From contig JARDYH010000002.1 of the NCBI GenBank assembly GCA_029215795.1, forward strand, positions 14,191,001 to 14,255,000: a stretch of 64,000 nt of DNA, written 5' to 3'. Below the pieces are notes generated by a model. The model saw only the letters and a list, made by a program, of their open reading frames with translations. It made no database searches and was not told where the DNA came from. The position numbers and the translations under genes are program-made. Shown here one piece after another: positions 32,598 through 43,180 of this stretch; within the stretch, counting starts at the first letter, position 1; each line of letters opens with the position of its first letter. Source of the DNA: Anniella stebbinsi (lineage: Eukaryota > Chordata > Lepidosauria > Squamata > Anniellidae).

Positions 32598-33130
32598 TCA
32601 CGAAGAAGACGAGTGGCCCCGCGGGCGCAGGTGAGTCTGCCCATTCCTATAGAAAACTGGCAGTTTTCTAACAGAGAATTGTGCTGCTCTCAAGGCTCCT
32701 TTTCTGTTTATAGAGCTACTCGCTACATGTTACTGCTGCTGATGGATCTCTGTGTGCGTACATGCGTGTGCAGACTGTGGAAAGAAGTCTAGCATATCGC
32801 TGGGATGAAGCAATAGGCAGAATCCAATGGGGGGATTTCACTCCTGTCAATTCTCTTATGCCCTGACGATTCTGTTGTGCAACCAGCCCCCGCTGTTTGC
32901 ACAATGGTGATTCAGTGCTTCCTAGGGAAAGCCCTGAAGCAAGTGAAAATGCTTGTTTCTGGAAGGAGGCAGAAAGGCAATGGAGTTGGAGGCCCCACTG
33001 CTGCAGAAGGGAATTAATGGGGCAGAAAGAAATCAGTGAGGTTATAAGAGCCCCATTGGATTCAGCCAGTGTGCCCCCCTTCCCCTCTTGCACATCCTGT
33101 GGGATTCCTGTCAATGAGCACCACTTTACC
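32598..33130. other. Unassigned sequence
   Basis: No recognised repeat or gene; the 132-codon minus frame has no recognisable domain. Confidence 0.3.
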
Positions 33131-33139
33131 CAGACTAGC

Positions 33140-33600
33140 TCTACACTACTGCTTTATAGCAGTATTGAAATGCACTGATAACCATTGGGGCACATTACAC
33201 ATTCCATATACCGTTTTCCTAGTGTAGGCTGACCAGATAAAATCCAGGTCAGGGCTCCTGTAACTTTAACAGTTGTAGAGAAAAGGGGATTTCAGCCAGT
33301 GTCATTTGTATGCAATTAGTCCCTGGTGAAATTCCCTCTTCATCACAACAGTTAAAGGTGCAGGGGCCCTGCCTTCTTTTGTATATGGTCACTTTAGTAT
33401 AGTGCATGTACCTTTAACTGTTGTGATGAAGAGGGAATTTCACCAGGAACTAATTGCATACAAATGACACTGGCTGAAATTCCCTTTTCTCTACAACTGT
33501 TAAAGTTACAGGAGCCCTGACCTGGATTTTATCTGGTCACCCTATCCTAGTGTTATTTCCTGCTTTTTATTCCACGTTATCCAAAATGCCACAACAAATG
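33140..33600. mobile_element. Partial family I MITE split by a family F element
   Basis: CTCTACACTACTGC, TAGCAGTATTGAAATGCACTG and CATTCCATATACCG are family I phrases (compare 8165-8225). After the F element at 33235-33544 the text resumes with TTTCCTGCTTTTTATTCC. Decayed right arm. Confidence 0.55.
33235..33544. mobile_element. Family F hAT-like MITE (310 bp), exact 8-bp TSD
   Basis: TCCTAGTG is repeated exactly at 33227-33234 and 33545-33552. Ends are TAGGCTGACCAGATAAAATC and ATTTTATCTGGTCACCCTA. It lacks about 10 bp of the internal junction seen in the 320-bp copies. Confidence 0.92.
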
Positions 33601-33858
33601 GTATTGTGTGTCCGACAAGGTATAAATATGCAAGAGGGATATGCCGTCGTTACCATAATGGGATTGTAATGATTTGACACAATGGCTGAATTCGGATGAC
33701 ACAATAAGCAACTGGGGGGGGGGGGAACAATCGTCAGTTGTATTGACTATCGTGTCATCCGAACGCTGCCATAGTCAACGCAGCACTGAGCCTAATCCAC
33801 ACCACAGTTGATTTTTTTTACCATGTTGTGTGGGGAGTACCCCCTAGATGAACAACTG

Positions 33859-35437
33859 TAAAGTTTATTTATTTATTTATTTATTACATTTGTATACCGC
33901 CCCATAGCTGAAGCTGTCTGGGTGGTTTACATAGGATTAAAAACAATTAAAAACAATATACAAAAATTAAAACAGCAAAAACATACAACATACACACAAT
34001 CTGTACATTTAAAAACCACTTCAACACTTCAAAAAACTACAAACAAAAACAAACAAACCCAGGCTCCTCAGATATTGCCAAATGCCTGAGAGAAGAGGAA
34101 AGTCTTGATCTGGCGCCGAAAAGATAACAATGTTGGCGCCAGGCGGGCCTCGTCGGGGAGATCGTTCCACAATTGGGGAGCCACCACAGAGAAGGCCCTC
34201 TCTCTTGTTGCCGACCTCCGAGCTTCCCTCGGAGGAGGCACTCGGAGGAGGGCATTAGATGTTGAATGTAGTGTTCGGGTAGGTTCATGTCGGGAAAGGC
34301 GTTCCATCATGTATTGTGGTCCCAAGCCGTGTAAGGCTTTATAGGTTAAAACCAGCACCTTGAACCGGGCTCAGAAACATACAGGCAGCCAATGCAAGCG
34401 GGCCAGAGTAGGTCTTATATGTTCGAACCTTCTGGTTCCAGTTATCAATCTGGCCGCTGCATTTTGCACAAGCTGAAGCTTCCGAACCACCTTCAAAGGC
34501 AGCCCCACGTAGAGTGCATTGCAGTAATCTAACTTGGAGGTTACCAGAGCATGGACAACTGAAGCCAGGTTATCCCTGTCCAGATAGGGACGTAGCTGGG
34601 CCACCAACCGAAGTTGGTAGAAGGCACTCCGTGCCACTGAGGCCACCTGCACCTCAAGTGACAAAGATGGTTCTAGGAGAACCCCCAAGCTACGAACCCG
34701 CTCCTTCAAGGGGAGTGCAACCCCATCCAGAACAGGTTGAACACCCTCCATCTGGTCAGCGGAACCACCCACTAACAGCGTCTCAATCTTATCTGGATTG
34801 AGTTTCAGTTTATTAGCCCTCATCCAGTCCATTGTCGCAGCCAGGCACTGGTTCAGCACATCCACAGCCTCACCTGATGAAGATGAAAAGGAGAAATAGA
34901 GCTGCGTGTCATCAGCATACTGATGACAACACACTCCATAACTCCGGATGACTGCACTCAATGGTTTCATGTAGATATTGAACAGCATGGGGGACAAAAC
35001 TGACCCCTGCGGAACCCCATACTGGAGAATCCACGGGGCCGAGCAATGTTCCCCAAGCACCACCTTCTGGAGCCGACCCACCAAGTAGGAGCGGAACCAC
35101 TGCAATGCAGTGCCTCCCACTCCCAACTCAGCCAGTCGTCCCAGAAGGATACCATGGTCGATGGTATCGAAAGCCGCTGAGAGATCAAGGAGAATCAACA
35201 GAGTCACACTCCCCCTGTCTTTCTCCCGACATAGGTCATCATACAGGGCGACCAAGGCTGTTTCCGTACCAAAACCAGGCCTGAAGCCGGACTGAAATGG
35301 ATCCAGATAATCAGTCTCATCCAAGAGTTCCTGGAGCTGGCTCGCAACCACCCGCTCCAGGATCTTGCCCAGGAATGGAACATTTGCTACTGGCCTGTAG
35401 CTATTAAGATTTTCAGGGTCCAGGGAAGATTTCTTTA
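33859..35437 (-). mobile_element. 5'-truncated L2-clade LINE, best-preserved retroelement here
   Basis: On the minus strand the copy starts within the RT-preceding linker (KKSSLDPENLNSYRPVA), runs through the whole RT core and C-terminus, and ends with a GGGGCGGTATACAAATG 3' UTR and a (TAAA)n tail at 33859-33885. Internal position in a family H transposon gives both boundaries. 5' truncation at a random point is typical of target-primed reverse transcription. Related 3' tails occur at 51141-51290 and 4635-4800. Confidence 0.9.
34068..35437 (-). pseudogene. L2-clade LINE ORF2 (reverse transcriptase) with one stop
   Basis: This is the coding part of the LINE, about 456 codons. RT landmarks in order are SYRPVANVPFLGKILERV, LLDLSAAFDTIDHGIL (palm A), GVPQGSVLSPMLFNIYM (B), HQYADDTQLYFSF (catalytic YADD) and LKLNPDKIETLLVGG. 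The thumb/C-terminal part (SKLDYCNALYVGLPL, HWLPVCF) is followed by YKALHGLGPQYM and ERAFSVVAPQLWNDLP. The only interruption seen is a TGA at 34371-34373 after HWLPVCF, explained by a CGA-to-TGA change. The endonuclease domain is absent (5' truncation). The enzyme would copy LINE RNA at a nicked genomic site; this copy is defective. Confidence 0.92.
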
Positions 35438-35479
35438 TTACCCCACCATTGACTATTGTGTTGCCCGAATTCAGCCAAT

Positions 35480-36690
35480 GTGTAGATCTGCCTTTACTGT
35501 AACAGTTGTCCTAAATGCAACACTTCACTTTTCCCATAGAAACAAAAGGCAACTGTTCACTTACATGGGTGCAGACTTAGGAACTCCACTGGGTTGAGAC
35601 TAAACCCTCTCCCTGCCTTTGGAATGGCAGCCATTTAGAAATGAGAACCTCTATCAGTGAGAATCCAACCTATTCCTGTCTATGTGGACTCAAGCCTGTC
35701 CTTATCTACGTATCTCCTTCCTAGGTTCTTTTTCTTTGTTCATTAGGATGCAATGGAATATTGGAGAATGGGATGAACTTTTAGAAACTGACGAATATAT
35801 TTATATTCCCCATCAAAATATCACATACTAGGTAAGTGCAAAGTAGCATAATGCAGGAGAACAGGATTTATTTTCAGAGCAGGAGAGTAGTAGGTAATAA
35901 ATCACTTGTTTTCAGCATGATTTGGAAGTGAATGGGGAAAAATACAGACCCTCATAATCTCATTTTTGGAGGGTCACATTTCAGTCTTCTAACTGTGCTT
36001 TCAATGTTTACAGAATCTTGATGTCTTGTTTGTTTTTTTGCGTATGGTTTGTCTTTCTCCCAGACTATGGATTGATCACCTGTCTGGACATCTGAAGTGC
36101 TGATTAATTGATGACCTTGAACGGTGACCCAGAAACACTAACTCCCCCCCCCATATTTAACATGATCTTTTGTCGTTTAAACAAAACCTCAGACAGATAG
36201 GAAGAGTTTCCATTCTGCCTTCAGATTTCTCCCATTATAATATGCTTGAAGTACAATCAGTATGTTGGGACACTGCATATGGGGGCTGGACATGCAAAGC
36301 TGCTTTAATCCAATCATTGATCCACCTATCCCAGTACTGTCAATTTTGGGTGCCATGCCATACTTTGCAAGCAAGAGGCAATGGAGGGTGGGCAGTACTA
36401 TCCTGAATTGAACACTCGGTGCATCATTGGAAGGGCTGCTTCTCTGCCTTACCATTTCAGCCATCAACCAGACCATCTCCATCCACACCTTAGATTTGGA
36501 GGGAAGAGCCTGGAATATCAACTATGACATCACTGCCAGGGATCAGAAAAGACTGTCATGAAAGTTCTTTTTGGGCGCTGTGGTTCTGGCTATACTGAAC
36601 ACACAAGGAGAGAGAGAGAGAGCATTCTAGCTCTGCCCCTTCCCCGTGTGTTGATGTCACCTTCATGTTGTGGAGGGGGACTCTCTGAAG
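35480..36690. other. Unassigned sequence
   Basis: Apart from GGGTGCAGACTTAGGAACTC-type dispersed-repeat wording near 35567, no repeat family or gene is recognised. A short (GA)n lies at about 36607-36621. Confidence 0.3.
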
Positions 36691-36699
36691 AGGAGAGCC

Positions 36700-36957
36700 T
36701 CCTGTATACAGAGTGCAGGACACATAATAATGGGCTCAAGTTACAGGAAGCCAGATTCTGGCTGGACATCAGGAAAATCTTCCTGACTGTTATAGAAATA
36801 CAACAATGGAACCAATGACCTAGGCAGGTTGTGGGCTCTCCCATGCTAGAGGCATTCAAGATGCAGCTGGACAGCCATCTTCAGAGATGAGCAGGGGGTT
36901 GGACTCAATGGCCTTATAGGCCCCTTCCAACTCTACTATTCTATGATTCTATGATCT
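36700..36957 (+). mobile_element. CR1 LINE 3' end, plus strand
   Basis: Translation gives NNGLKLQEARFWLDIRKIFL, the CR1 ORF2 C-terminus. The 3' UTR ends CCTTCCAACTCTACTATTC with terminal octamers TATGATTCTATGAT. It parallels the copy at 1500-1768 and is 5'-truncated. Confidence 0.88.
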
Positions 36958-37140
36958 ATCTGAGCCAGAATGCTGGAAAATCATGCTAGAATGCTGGGGG
37001 GGGGGGGGAAGAGAGAAAGAAACGCATCATATGGCCATCAAAATAGATAGGATTGGGCTAGATCAACTGACTGAAGTTTGATATGATTTAAATTTTATAA
37101 AGTTTGTTGGTTCAAAGTTCCAAACTGGTATGCATCATGC

Positions 37141-38293
37141 TAGGAATGGGGCTGAGATTCATTTAGTTCACAATGTAAATTTAACCAATTCCACACTTTT
37201 GAACCAATGCAAGGTTTGAAATCTAATTATCATTCAAAATGCAGAGGTCTCTTAAGTTTTTCAATGGAGTTCTACAATTAAAAACAAAACAAAAGCTGCA
37301 TACAAATCTGTGTATATTAGGAGAAAGTGCATACAAAATGCATATATGTAAAAATAATAGGGGTGTGCATGCCAAAAAATACTGTCGTTTATCATTATTG
37401 ACATTTCGGACCACAAAAATTATCGTATTCATTCATATCATAGGTGAACCGTATCGTCTTCACAGTAATTATCATGAAAAAACAATATTTTTTGCAGCCC
37501 TATTTTTAAAGAAAAAAAATGTCTATAACTTCTGTATTTTAGAAGTTAGAGGTTTGAAACTTGGTCACAGTGCTTATGGGGTATGCCTAAGCATGTGTAT
37601 GAAATTTTAGATCAATCCCTCTAACCCTCGATTTTATATGAATTTTTTAAAAATTGTTTTCATTCTGACAGGTCTGAATGAACGCACGTAGTGAGCTGTC
37701 ATTCTGATCTGTCAGAACTGAAACTATCTTTAATAAATTCATATAAAATTGAGGGTTGAAGGGATCGATCCCAAATTTCATACCCATAATTAGGCATACC
37801 CCATAAGCACTGTGACCAAGTTTCATGCCTCTAACTTTGAAAATACAGAAGTTATAGGTATATTTATATGGCAGTCCGATAAAACGATAAAATTGCCCGA
37901 AAATTATCGTCTCCGATGATTATTGTAGGTTTTTCTATCGTATCGTCATCGTTAAACACATGCACGATAATGACCTTATCGTATTGTTATTGTACATTTT
38001 AACAATACGATACACATCCATAAAAAAATAACTTCAAAATGCAATCTATCAGATTTTTGGGGGGCAAAAATGTGTTGTGTGCGTGTGTGTTTGTGTGAGA
38101 ATGCACACACTTGTGTGTGTGTGTGTGTGTGTGTATGCACTGTTGGGCAAAATCCTAACACAAAATCCATGTGTTAGGAAAATGATGCACAAAAATCTAC
38201 AGTTTAAATTTTCGTGTGTACTTTTTGGATGAATCAAATTTAAGATGGAAAAATAAAAAAAAATGGAGAGAACCTGAAGTTCACCCACTCCTA
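37141..38293. mobile_element. Family G hAT-like element hosting a family B element, exact TSD
   Basis: CATCATGC is repeated exactly at 37133-37140 and 38294-38301. Ends are TAGGAATGG and CCCACTCCTA. The family B foldback at 37358-38022 sits inside, and the G element resumes afterwards with CAAAATGCAATCTATCAG. (GT)n at 38114-38133 grew within it. Confidence 0.88.
37358..38022. mobile_element. Family B AT-rich foldback element (665 bp)
   Basis: Starts TAGGGGTGTGCATG and ends ACGATACACATCCATA. Arms contain GATAATTATC/ATTATCGTC words in clusters. The central inverted repeat pairs TTGAAACTTGGTCACAGTGC with GCACTGTGACCAAGTTTCA around a CATTCTGACAGGTC...GATCTGTCAGAA core. Flanks are poly-A-rich octamers (AAAAATAA / AAAAAATA). 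Same length and layout as 49987-50648. Confidence 0.88.
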
Positions 38294-38301
38294 CATCATG
38301 C

Positions 38302-39129
38302 ACGGTTTAGTTGTGATGGAGCAGATCTTATTATGACTGGGCTGGCCTCCAGAAGGATTTGAGTCTGATCCTAATTAGACATGTGTGTGGGCAGAGTGGC
38401 CAGCCAGATCCTCCTGGGAACTCACTAACTGTGCCAATGGACAGGAGCCAATGGGGTTGGTCCACCTGTGCATGTTCTGTTGCGCTTGTGGGGCCATTTG
38501 TGCAATGGAGGTCTTTCACTTCTAACCCCCCCCCCCCCGAAATGAGTGGAAACTCTCTAGATATGGGGCAGGCAGCAGAACTCCTTTCTGGGAGCTCAGT
38601 TAACCTGCCCGATTCTGAAAACTAGCATTTGCACTTGTTTTGGGTTACTTTTAGAAGCATGAAATCCCCATTGTGTGAGTGGTCAGCGAGCGCACAGGGA
38701 CAATAAGATACCAGCCTAGGTATCTACTGGAGTATGAGGGGAACACTGAACCCCCTGCTAATTGTTTGCAAGAGCACAGGATTCTCCTGCCAACACAACC
38801 CTCTAACCTCTGTATATGGACACCCACACTTGGACTGTCCAGGTTTGGAATCGGGGTATAGATTTTTATGATCTGGAGCGAATGCATTTTTATAGATGCT
38901 CTAATTGATCTGAAATGTGTCGAAAATGTGATCAAGGCAAAGTGCTTCTGTAACGCAGTGCAAGGCAGTTGCCTGAAGACAGTAGATAACTATGCCCTAG
39001 ATGTTGTGTGTGGGAGTAAGAGAATCCTTTTAAAATTATTCCCCTGCAGCATTGTCCTTGTTTGCAGCATCCAAGGGAGCTCACGCCATCTCCCAGCAAA
39101 GAGTTAATATGTGAGGGAAGCAACAATAA
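38302..39129. other. Unassigned sequence
   Basis: Contains a C-run near 38527-38538. No recognised repeat or gene. Confidence 0.3.
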
Positions 39130-39380
39130 TGACTGTGTTTAGTGGCTCTTGTCTCATTTTGGTGTCTCTGCTGGCCCGCCTTCAGTTTCTTCACAGGCTT
39201 CTAAAGTGGAGCCCTGGTGGGATACTCTACTGTAATTCTCTCTCTTTCTTTCATCCACCCCCCTCCTCTGTTATCGTGTGGTGACTAAATAATGGAGAAC
39301 TGAGGAATGGAGATAATAGAACCACTGACATCTGGCTAATTGCCATTCCAGCTGGAGGTTGCTTGGCAGCTGAGTGGGAC
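39130..39380. other. Candidate conserved non-coding element
   Basis: Repeat-free block with a pyrimidine-rich stretch, GTGACTAAATAATGGAG and CTGGCTAATTGCCATTCC. No coding frame fits it. Suggestive composition only. Confidence 0.25.
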
Positions 39381-40204
39381 ATGATTTGTGGATGAAGAAC
39401 TTCTAGTGAACCGTGATGGACAGAAGTCATTGGGGGTAAAGAGGGAATGGGGAGAGATAGAATGTGTGGTTTTGTGCCTGCAAAAAGGCCTCAGGGGCTG
39501 TGCCAACATGTGTAATATCATCCTACTTCCAAAACCTCAAGGTGCAGCTAAAGATACATTGATTTACCAGCTTAGTATGTCTTGAGCCATAATAGAAATA
39601 GTGGCTGTGTTTAACACGTTTAACAAACACACACACACACACACACGAGTGCATCTCAGGAATTTGCAAACCATAGAGCCTTAACTCAAAGAATTTGCAC
39701 TGCTTTCTGCTGACATAATGAGGAATCAATAGTTTCTTCTTCCCATATTAATAATTTGTAATAACATTAAAATGACAGCTCTCTCTCAATGCCACACTGA
39801 AATAGTTGGCTATTAATGTCCACTTCATCTCAAGCCTTCAACTGTTATTTGAACAACAATTGCAATTAACCAGCATGCAACCATTGACAATTCCAGATGA
39901 ACTTTCTCAATGATCCAAACCCTCTCTCTTTTCTCATTTTTCAGACATTTGTAAGCAAATGGCAAAGGTCATCTTTTGCTTCATATCAGCATTGACAAGT
40001 GTATTGGCTGCAATTCCCAGAAGCCACCCCTTCCCCCCATAATGCCCCAGACATTGCCTCATTCCAGGGCATTCCAGGATGAAATAGAAGCCATCAGTGG
40101 GGATTGCCATTCTTTGTGATAGGCACAATATTCCCCTTAGAATGCTCTGAAACAATGCAATGGCCAGGGAATTCTGAGCAGGGAAGTGCTCACCAAAAAT
40201 ACTA
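39381..40204. other. Unassigned sequence with a CA repeat
   Basis: (CA)n at about 39627-39647. CTGCAATTCCCAGAAGCC near 40009 is a family M trace. No gene. Confidence 0.3.
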
Positions 40205-40212
40205 GTAATAAG

Positions 40213-40741
40213 TAGGGGTGTGCATGGACCCCAAAAATTGGATCAGAATCGGAATCATAACTGGAACCGGTGCCTCAGATCGGATTGGATCGGATTGGAG
40301 GCTTCTTGGTTCGGATCGGATCCGATTCCAATCCAAAAATTGGACGTCCAATTTTCGGCTCGGACACAATTTTAGGTGTTTTCGCCATAGGCTTACATTG
40401 GGGGAAAGAAAGTAGAGTGAGGACACACCGAGTGATGATGTCACCCGGCACTCCATCGGTCTATTGTGGAACAGGCTGCAAGGCCTGTTTTTCAGTAGTA
40501 TGGAATCAGCAGGCGGCAGTGGACAGCAGCGAGGAGGCAGCAGGTAAGGAATGCGAGTGGGGGGAGGGAGGAGGAGGTCTGAGGTCCGATTCTCCAATCT
40601 TTTCTGATCTGGATTGGGTCTTTTCGGATCAGATGAGATCGGACAATCCAGCTGCGGGGGATCAGAATCGGATAATTGTATCTGATTTTGCCCAGATCAG
40701 GTCCGGATCGTGGATCAGACCTGATCTGCTACACATCCCTA
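40213..40741. mobile_element. Family A foldback element (529 bp), exact 8-bp TSD
   Basis: GTAATAAG is repeated exactly at 40205-40212 and 40742-40749. Ends are TAGGGGTGTGCATG and CTACACATCCCTA. Arms are GGATCGGAT runs. The centre has GAGTGATGATGTCACCCGG, the shared core. The right half carries CAGCAGGTAAGGAATGCGAG, the donor-like module, and the TTTTTCAGTAG segment shared with the element at 46636. Confidence 0.92.
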
Positions 40742-40976
40742 GTAATAAGAAAGACAACTATGAAAGTGAGGACAAATGTCATGAAATGAATGTAATTTAA
40801 TGAAATTAATAACAAAGCAGATGACAGGAACTTTCTGTAAGTTCTGCTGACTCATTCTAGAAAGAAGCATTTCCACTTGTTTTTGGTTGTTTCAGGACAG
40901 GTCCATTCTGCTAGTGCAAGGGTAGCCTAGGATACTGCCCAAGATCTTTAACAACCAAAATGTACAGCCTTATAAC

Positions 40977-41646
40977 TAGGGTGACTATATGTCAGGAAAA
41001 AAACAGGACATGTCAGGATTTTTGGTAAAAAATCCAGGAAGGGGGGATTATGAAATTTGAAGGGCAGCACTACTTTATAGTCAATGGGAATTAACAAAAA
41101 TGCCTACAGCTCCGTCATTGTTAAAGATAAAGAGATAAAACTTGATACCGTGATAGCCCTTAGGTAGGGCTTTAGCCGTGCCAAATGTGAAGCAGATCTG
41201 TTCATCTGTTGCTTTTAAAGAATTTTTTAAAAGTTTGAGGTTTTAAAGTTATTATTTTTTAAAAAATATATCATTTTAAAGATAAACAGATAAAAGCAAC
41301 ATGATAGATCTTAAGTAGGGCTTTAGCCGTGCCAATTGTGAAGCAGATCTGTTCTTCTGTTGATTTTTAGCAATTTTTTAAAGTTCAAGGTTTTAAAATT
41401 ATTTTTTAAAAAACATCATTTTTAAATATAAGGAGATGAAACTTGGCATCATGATAGTTGTTAAGTAGATCTTTAGCCATGCCAAGTTTCAATCATATAA
41501 TTTCAGCTGTTGATTTTTATAAAGTTTTAAGGTTTGAGGTTGGCACGCTGGACACTTCCCCCTGGGGGTGGACATGTGTTGGGGATGCCCCTTTTGGGAC
41601 CGACCATGTTGTCCTCCTTTTTGGTTTCCAAAATATGGTCACCCTA
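40977..41646. mobile_element. hAT-like element with three tandem internal modules (670 bp)
   Basis: Ends are TAGGGTGACTATATG and AATATGGTCACCCTA. Between them a ~150-bp module is repeated three times, each starting near AAGATAA-GAGATAAAAC (about 41124, 41279, 41423) and containing GGGCTTTAGCCGTGCCAA or a variant. Flanking bases (TATAAC/TGTAAC) match at 5 of 6, but no clean octamer was found. No coding capacity. Confidence 0.75.
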
Positions 41647-41649
41647 TGT

Positions 41650-41800
41650 AACAAAGCAAAATGAAGCTAAGCAGGCCTCGGTCTGGTCAGTGCATGGAGA
41701 CCTCATGGAAACCACATGGAGCCATGTTTATGAATTCCACAAGGGGATAAAGCTGGGATATAAATATAATCAATCAATTGATAAAATTAATGAAGTCCCT
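41650..41800 (+). mobile_element. 5S rRNA-derived SINE
   Basis: GAAGCTAAGCAGGC, TCGGTCTGGTCAGT and GGAGACCTCATGG follow the order of the internal promoter region (A box, intermediate element, C box) of vertebrate 5S rRNA. A LINE-like 3' part then follows (AAAGCTGGGATATAAATATA with a repeated AATCAATC tail). It is a retroposed, non-functional derivative, not a 5S gene: the 5' third and the 3' stem are missing. Confidence 0.75.
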
Positions 41801-41990
41801 GAGAGGCTTTCTGAATTGGAAATTGGTCTTTGGCCAAACAGAGTCACAGGTCCATGGTCCCCATCCACCACCACCCATCATAATAAGCAACTCCCCCATA
41901 GAAGCCAACACCATCATAATGACATAGTTACCCAGTTTCCCCACTTTTTGGCTTGCCTGTCATCTCCCCTTCAAACTGAGCATGAACACA
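41801..41990. other. Unassigned sequence
   Basis: No recognised repeat or gene. Confidence 0.3.
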
Positions 41991-41991
41991 T

Positions 41992-42325
41992 AAGAACATA
42001 AGAAAAGCCATGCTGGATCAGACCAAGGGTCCATCTGGTCCCACACTCTGTTCACACAGTGGCTAACCTGCTGCCCACAGGAAACCCACAAGCAGGATAT
42101 GAGTATAACAGCACACTCCTGCCCATCTTCCCCAGCAACTGGAATACATAGGCATACTTCTTCTGATACTGGAGGTAACATATAGCTATCAGGACTAGTA
42201 GCCATTGATAGCCTCTCTTCCAGGAATTTGTCTAACCCCCTTTTAAAGCCATCCAAATTGGTGGCCATCACCACAACCTGTGATAGCAAATTCCCTAGTT
42301 GAGGTATGTGCTGTGCAAAGAAATG
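41992..42325 (-). mobile_element. CR1 LINE fragment, minus strand
   Basis: AACATAAGAAAAGCCATGCT, GGATCAGACCAAGGGTCC, GTTCACACAGTGGCTAACC and TTTAAAGCCATCCAAATTGG are classic CR1 ORF2 text read on the non-coding strand. Uninterrupted copy, useful as the reference for the split copy at 22455-23830. Confidence 0.88.
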
Positions 42326-43030
42326 TATAGTTAAAGCACACAACATTTCCTTTCCTCCTGTTGGCTTGGAATGGCATAGTGGTGAGAAGGTAGAAAACCG
42401 AGGAGGAAAACACGAAGTAGGAAACAGACATTTGGAATAACACATGGAGGTCAGGAACAGGGACAACTTTTGCAATCTGATGCATCCACTGAACATATGA
42501 AGAAGGCTAGAAACCCATGTTAGAATTTGTTCTCTTTTTTTCAGTGCAGATGCAGTGTTTAAAGACATGCAACAAATCATAATTGCCCCATAACTAAGTT
42601 CAAAAGTTCCTTAATTTTTTTTAAAAAAATGTCTCTGGCTTTATAACAAGAAAGTGAATTTTATCATGAAATGACTTTTGCAATTATTCAATTAAAATTT
42701 GGCTAGTGCATTTTGTTTGATCTTGCATAATCAAATTCCATTTCATAAAGGTAACCATTTCTAACTTCAGTAATAACTTAAAAAGGAAACTTCAGTAGAA
42801 ACGAAATGCTTAAAGTAGAGGGTGATATTTCCCCCTTTTTTTGTGAAGGTTTTGGATATTATCCAAATTACCACTTTTATCAATCAGTTCCATAGCAAAG
42901 TAATTTGTTTAAAGTTAAAAAGTGGTATATGAAAGCTGATAAGGATCTTTTCAAGTGCTAAAATAAGATATACCTTCTCAGAATTGGGGGAGGGGGAATG
43001 ATCTACCAAAGTTCTAGTTGAATATAACAA
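42326..43030. other. Unassigned, AT-rich sequence
   Basis: 42590-42990 is repeat-free and AT-rich (CAATTATTCAATTAAAATTTGG, GATAAGGATC). No exon is evident. It could be weakly conserved non-coding DNA. Confidence 0.25.
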
Positions 43031-43054
43031 GTAACTCTGTTCTTGTAGAACAGC

Positions 43055-43150
43055 TTCCCCCAATATGGTGTCCTCCAGATGCTTTGAACTACAGCTCCCA
43101 TAATTCCTGGTCTTTGGTCATGTTGGCTGGTGGTAATGGTTATCTTAAGC
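43055..43150. mobile_element. Family M MITE, partial
   Basis: TCCTCCAGATGCTTTGAACT, ACAGCTCCCATAATTCCTGG and GTCATGTTGGCTGGTG are the left arm and loop of family M. The right arm is lost. Confidence 0.6.
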
Positions 43151-43180
43151 ATGGAATAAGTATCATTCATTTTGGCTCTG

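Larger units (their letters stand above)
33684..35476. mobile_element. Family H element (AAT duplication) hosting an L2 LINE
   Basis: GGCTGAATTCGGATGACACA on the left and GTTGCCCGAATTCAGCC on the right, flanked by AAT on both sides (33681-33683 and 35477-35479). The left half runs to about 33858 and the right 40 bp resume after the LINE with ACCCCACCATTGACTATTG. Compared with 17105-17658, the host sequence is in reverse orientation and a few bases at the junction are missing. Confidence 0.8.

Noticed and set aside
33710..33724. Long G-run as an origin or regulatory G-quadruplex
   Set aside because: A single homopolymer inside a transposon; could also be a sequencing artefact. Similar runs occur at 504, 38527 and 62992.
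41650..41800. Possible functional 5S rRNA gene
   Set aside because: The 5' third and 3' stem of 5S are missing and a LINE-like tail is attached, so it is a SINE.
41960..42580. 206-codon minus-strand frame
   Set aside because: It crosses a CR1 fragment in the wrong phase and unassigned DNA; no recognisable protein content.
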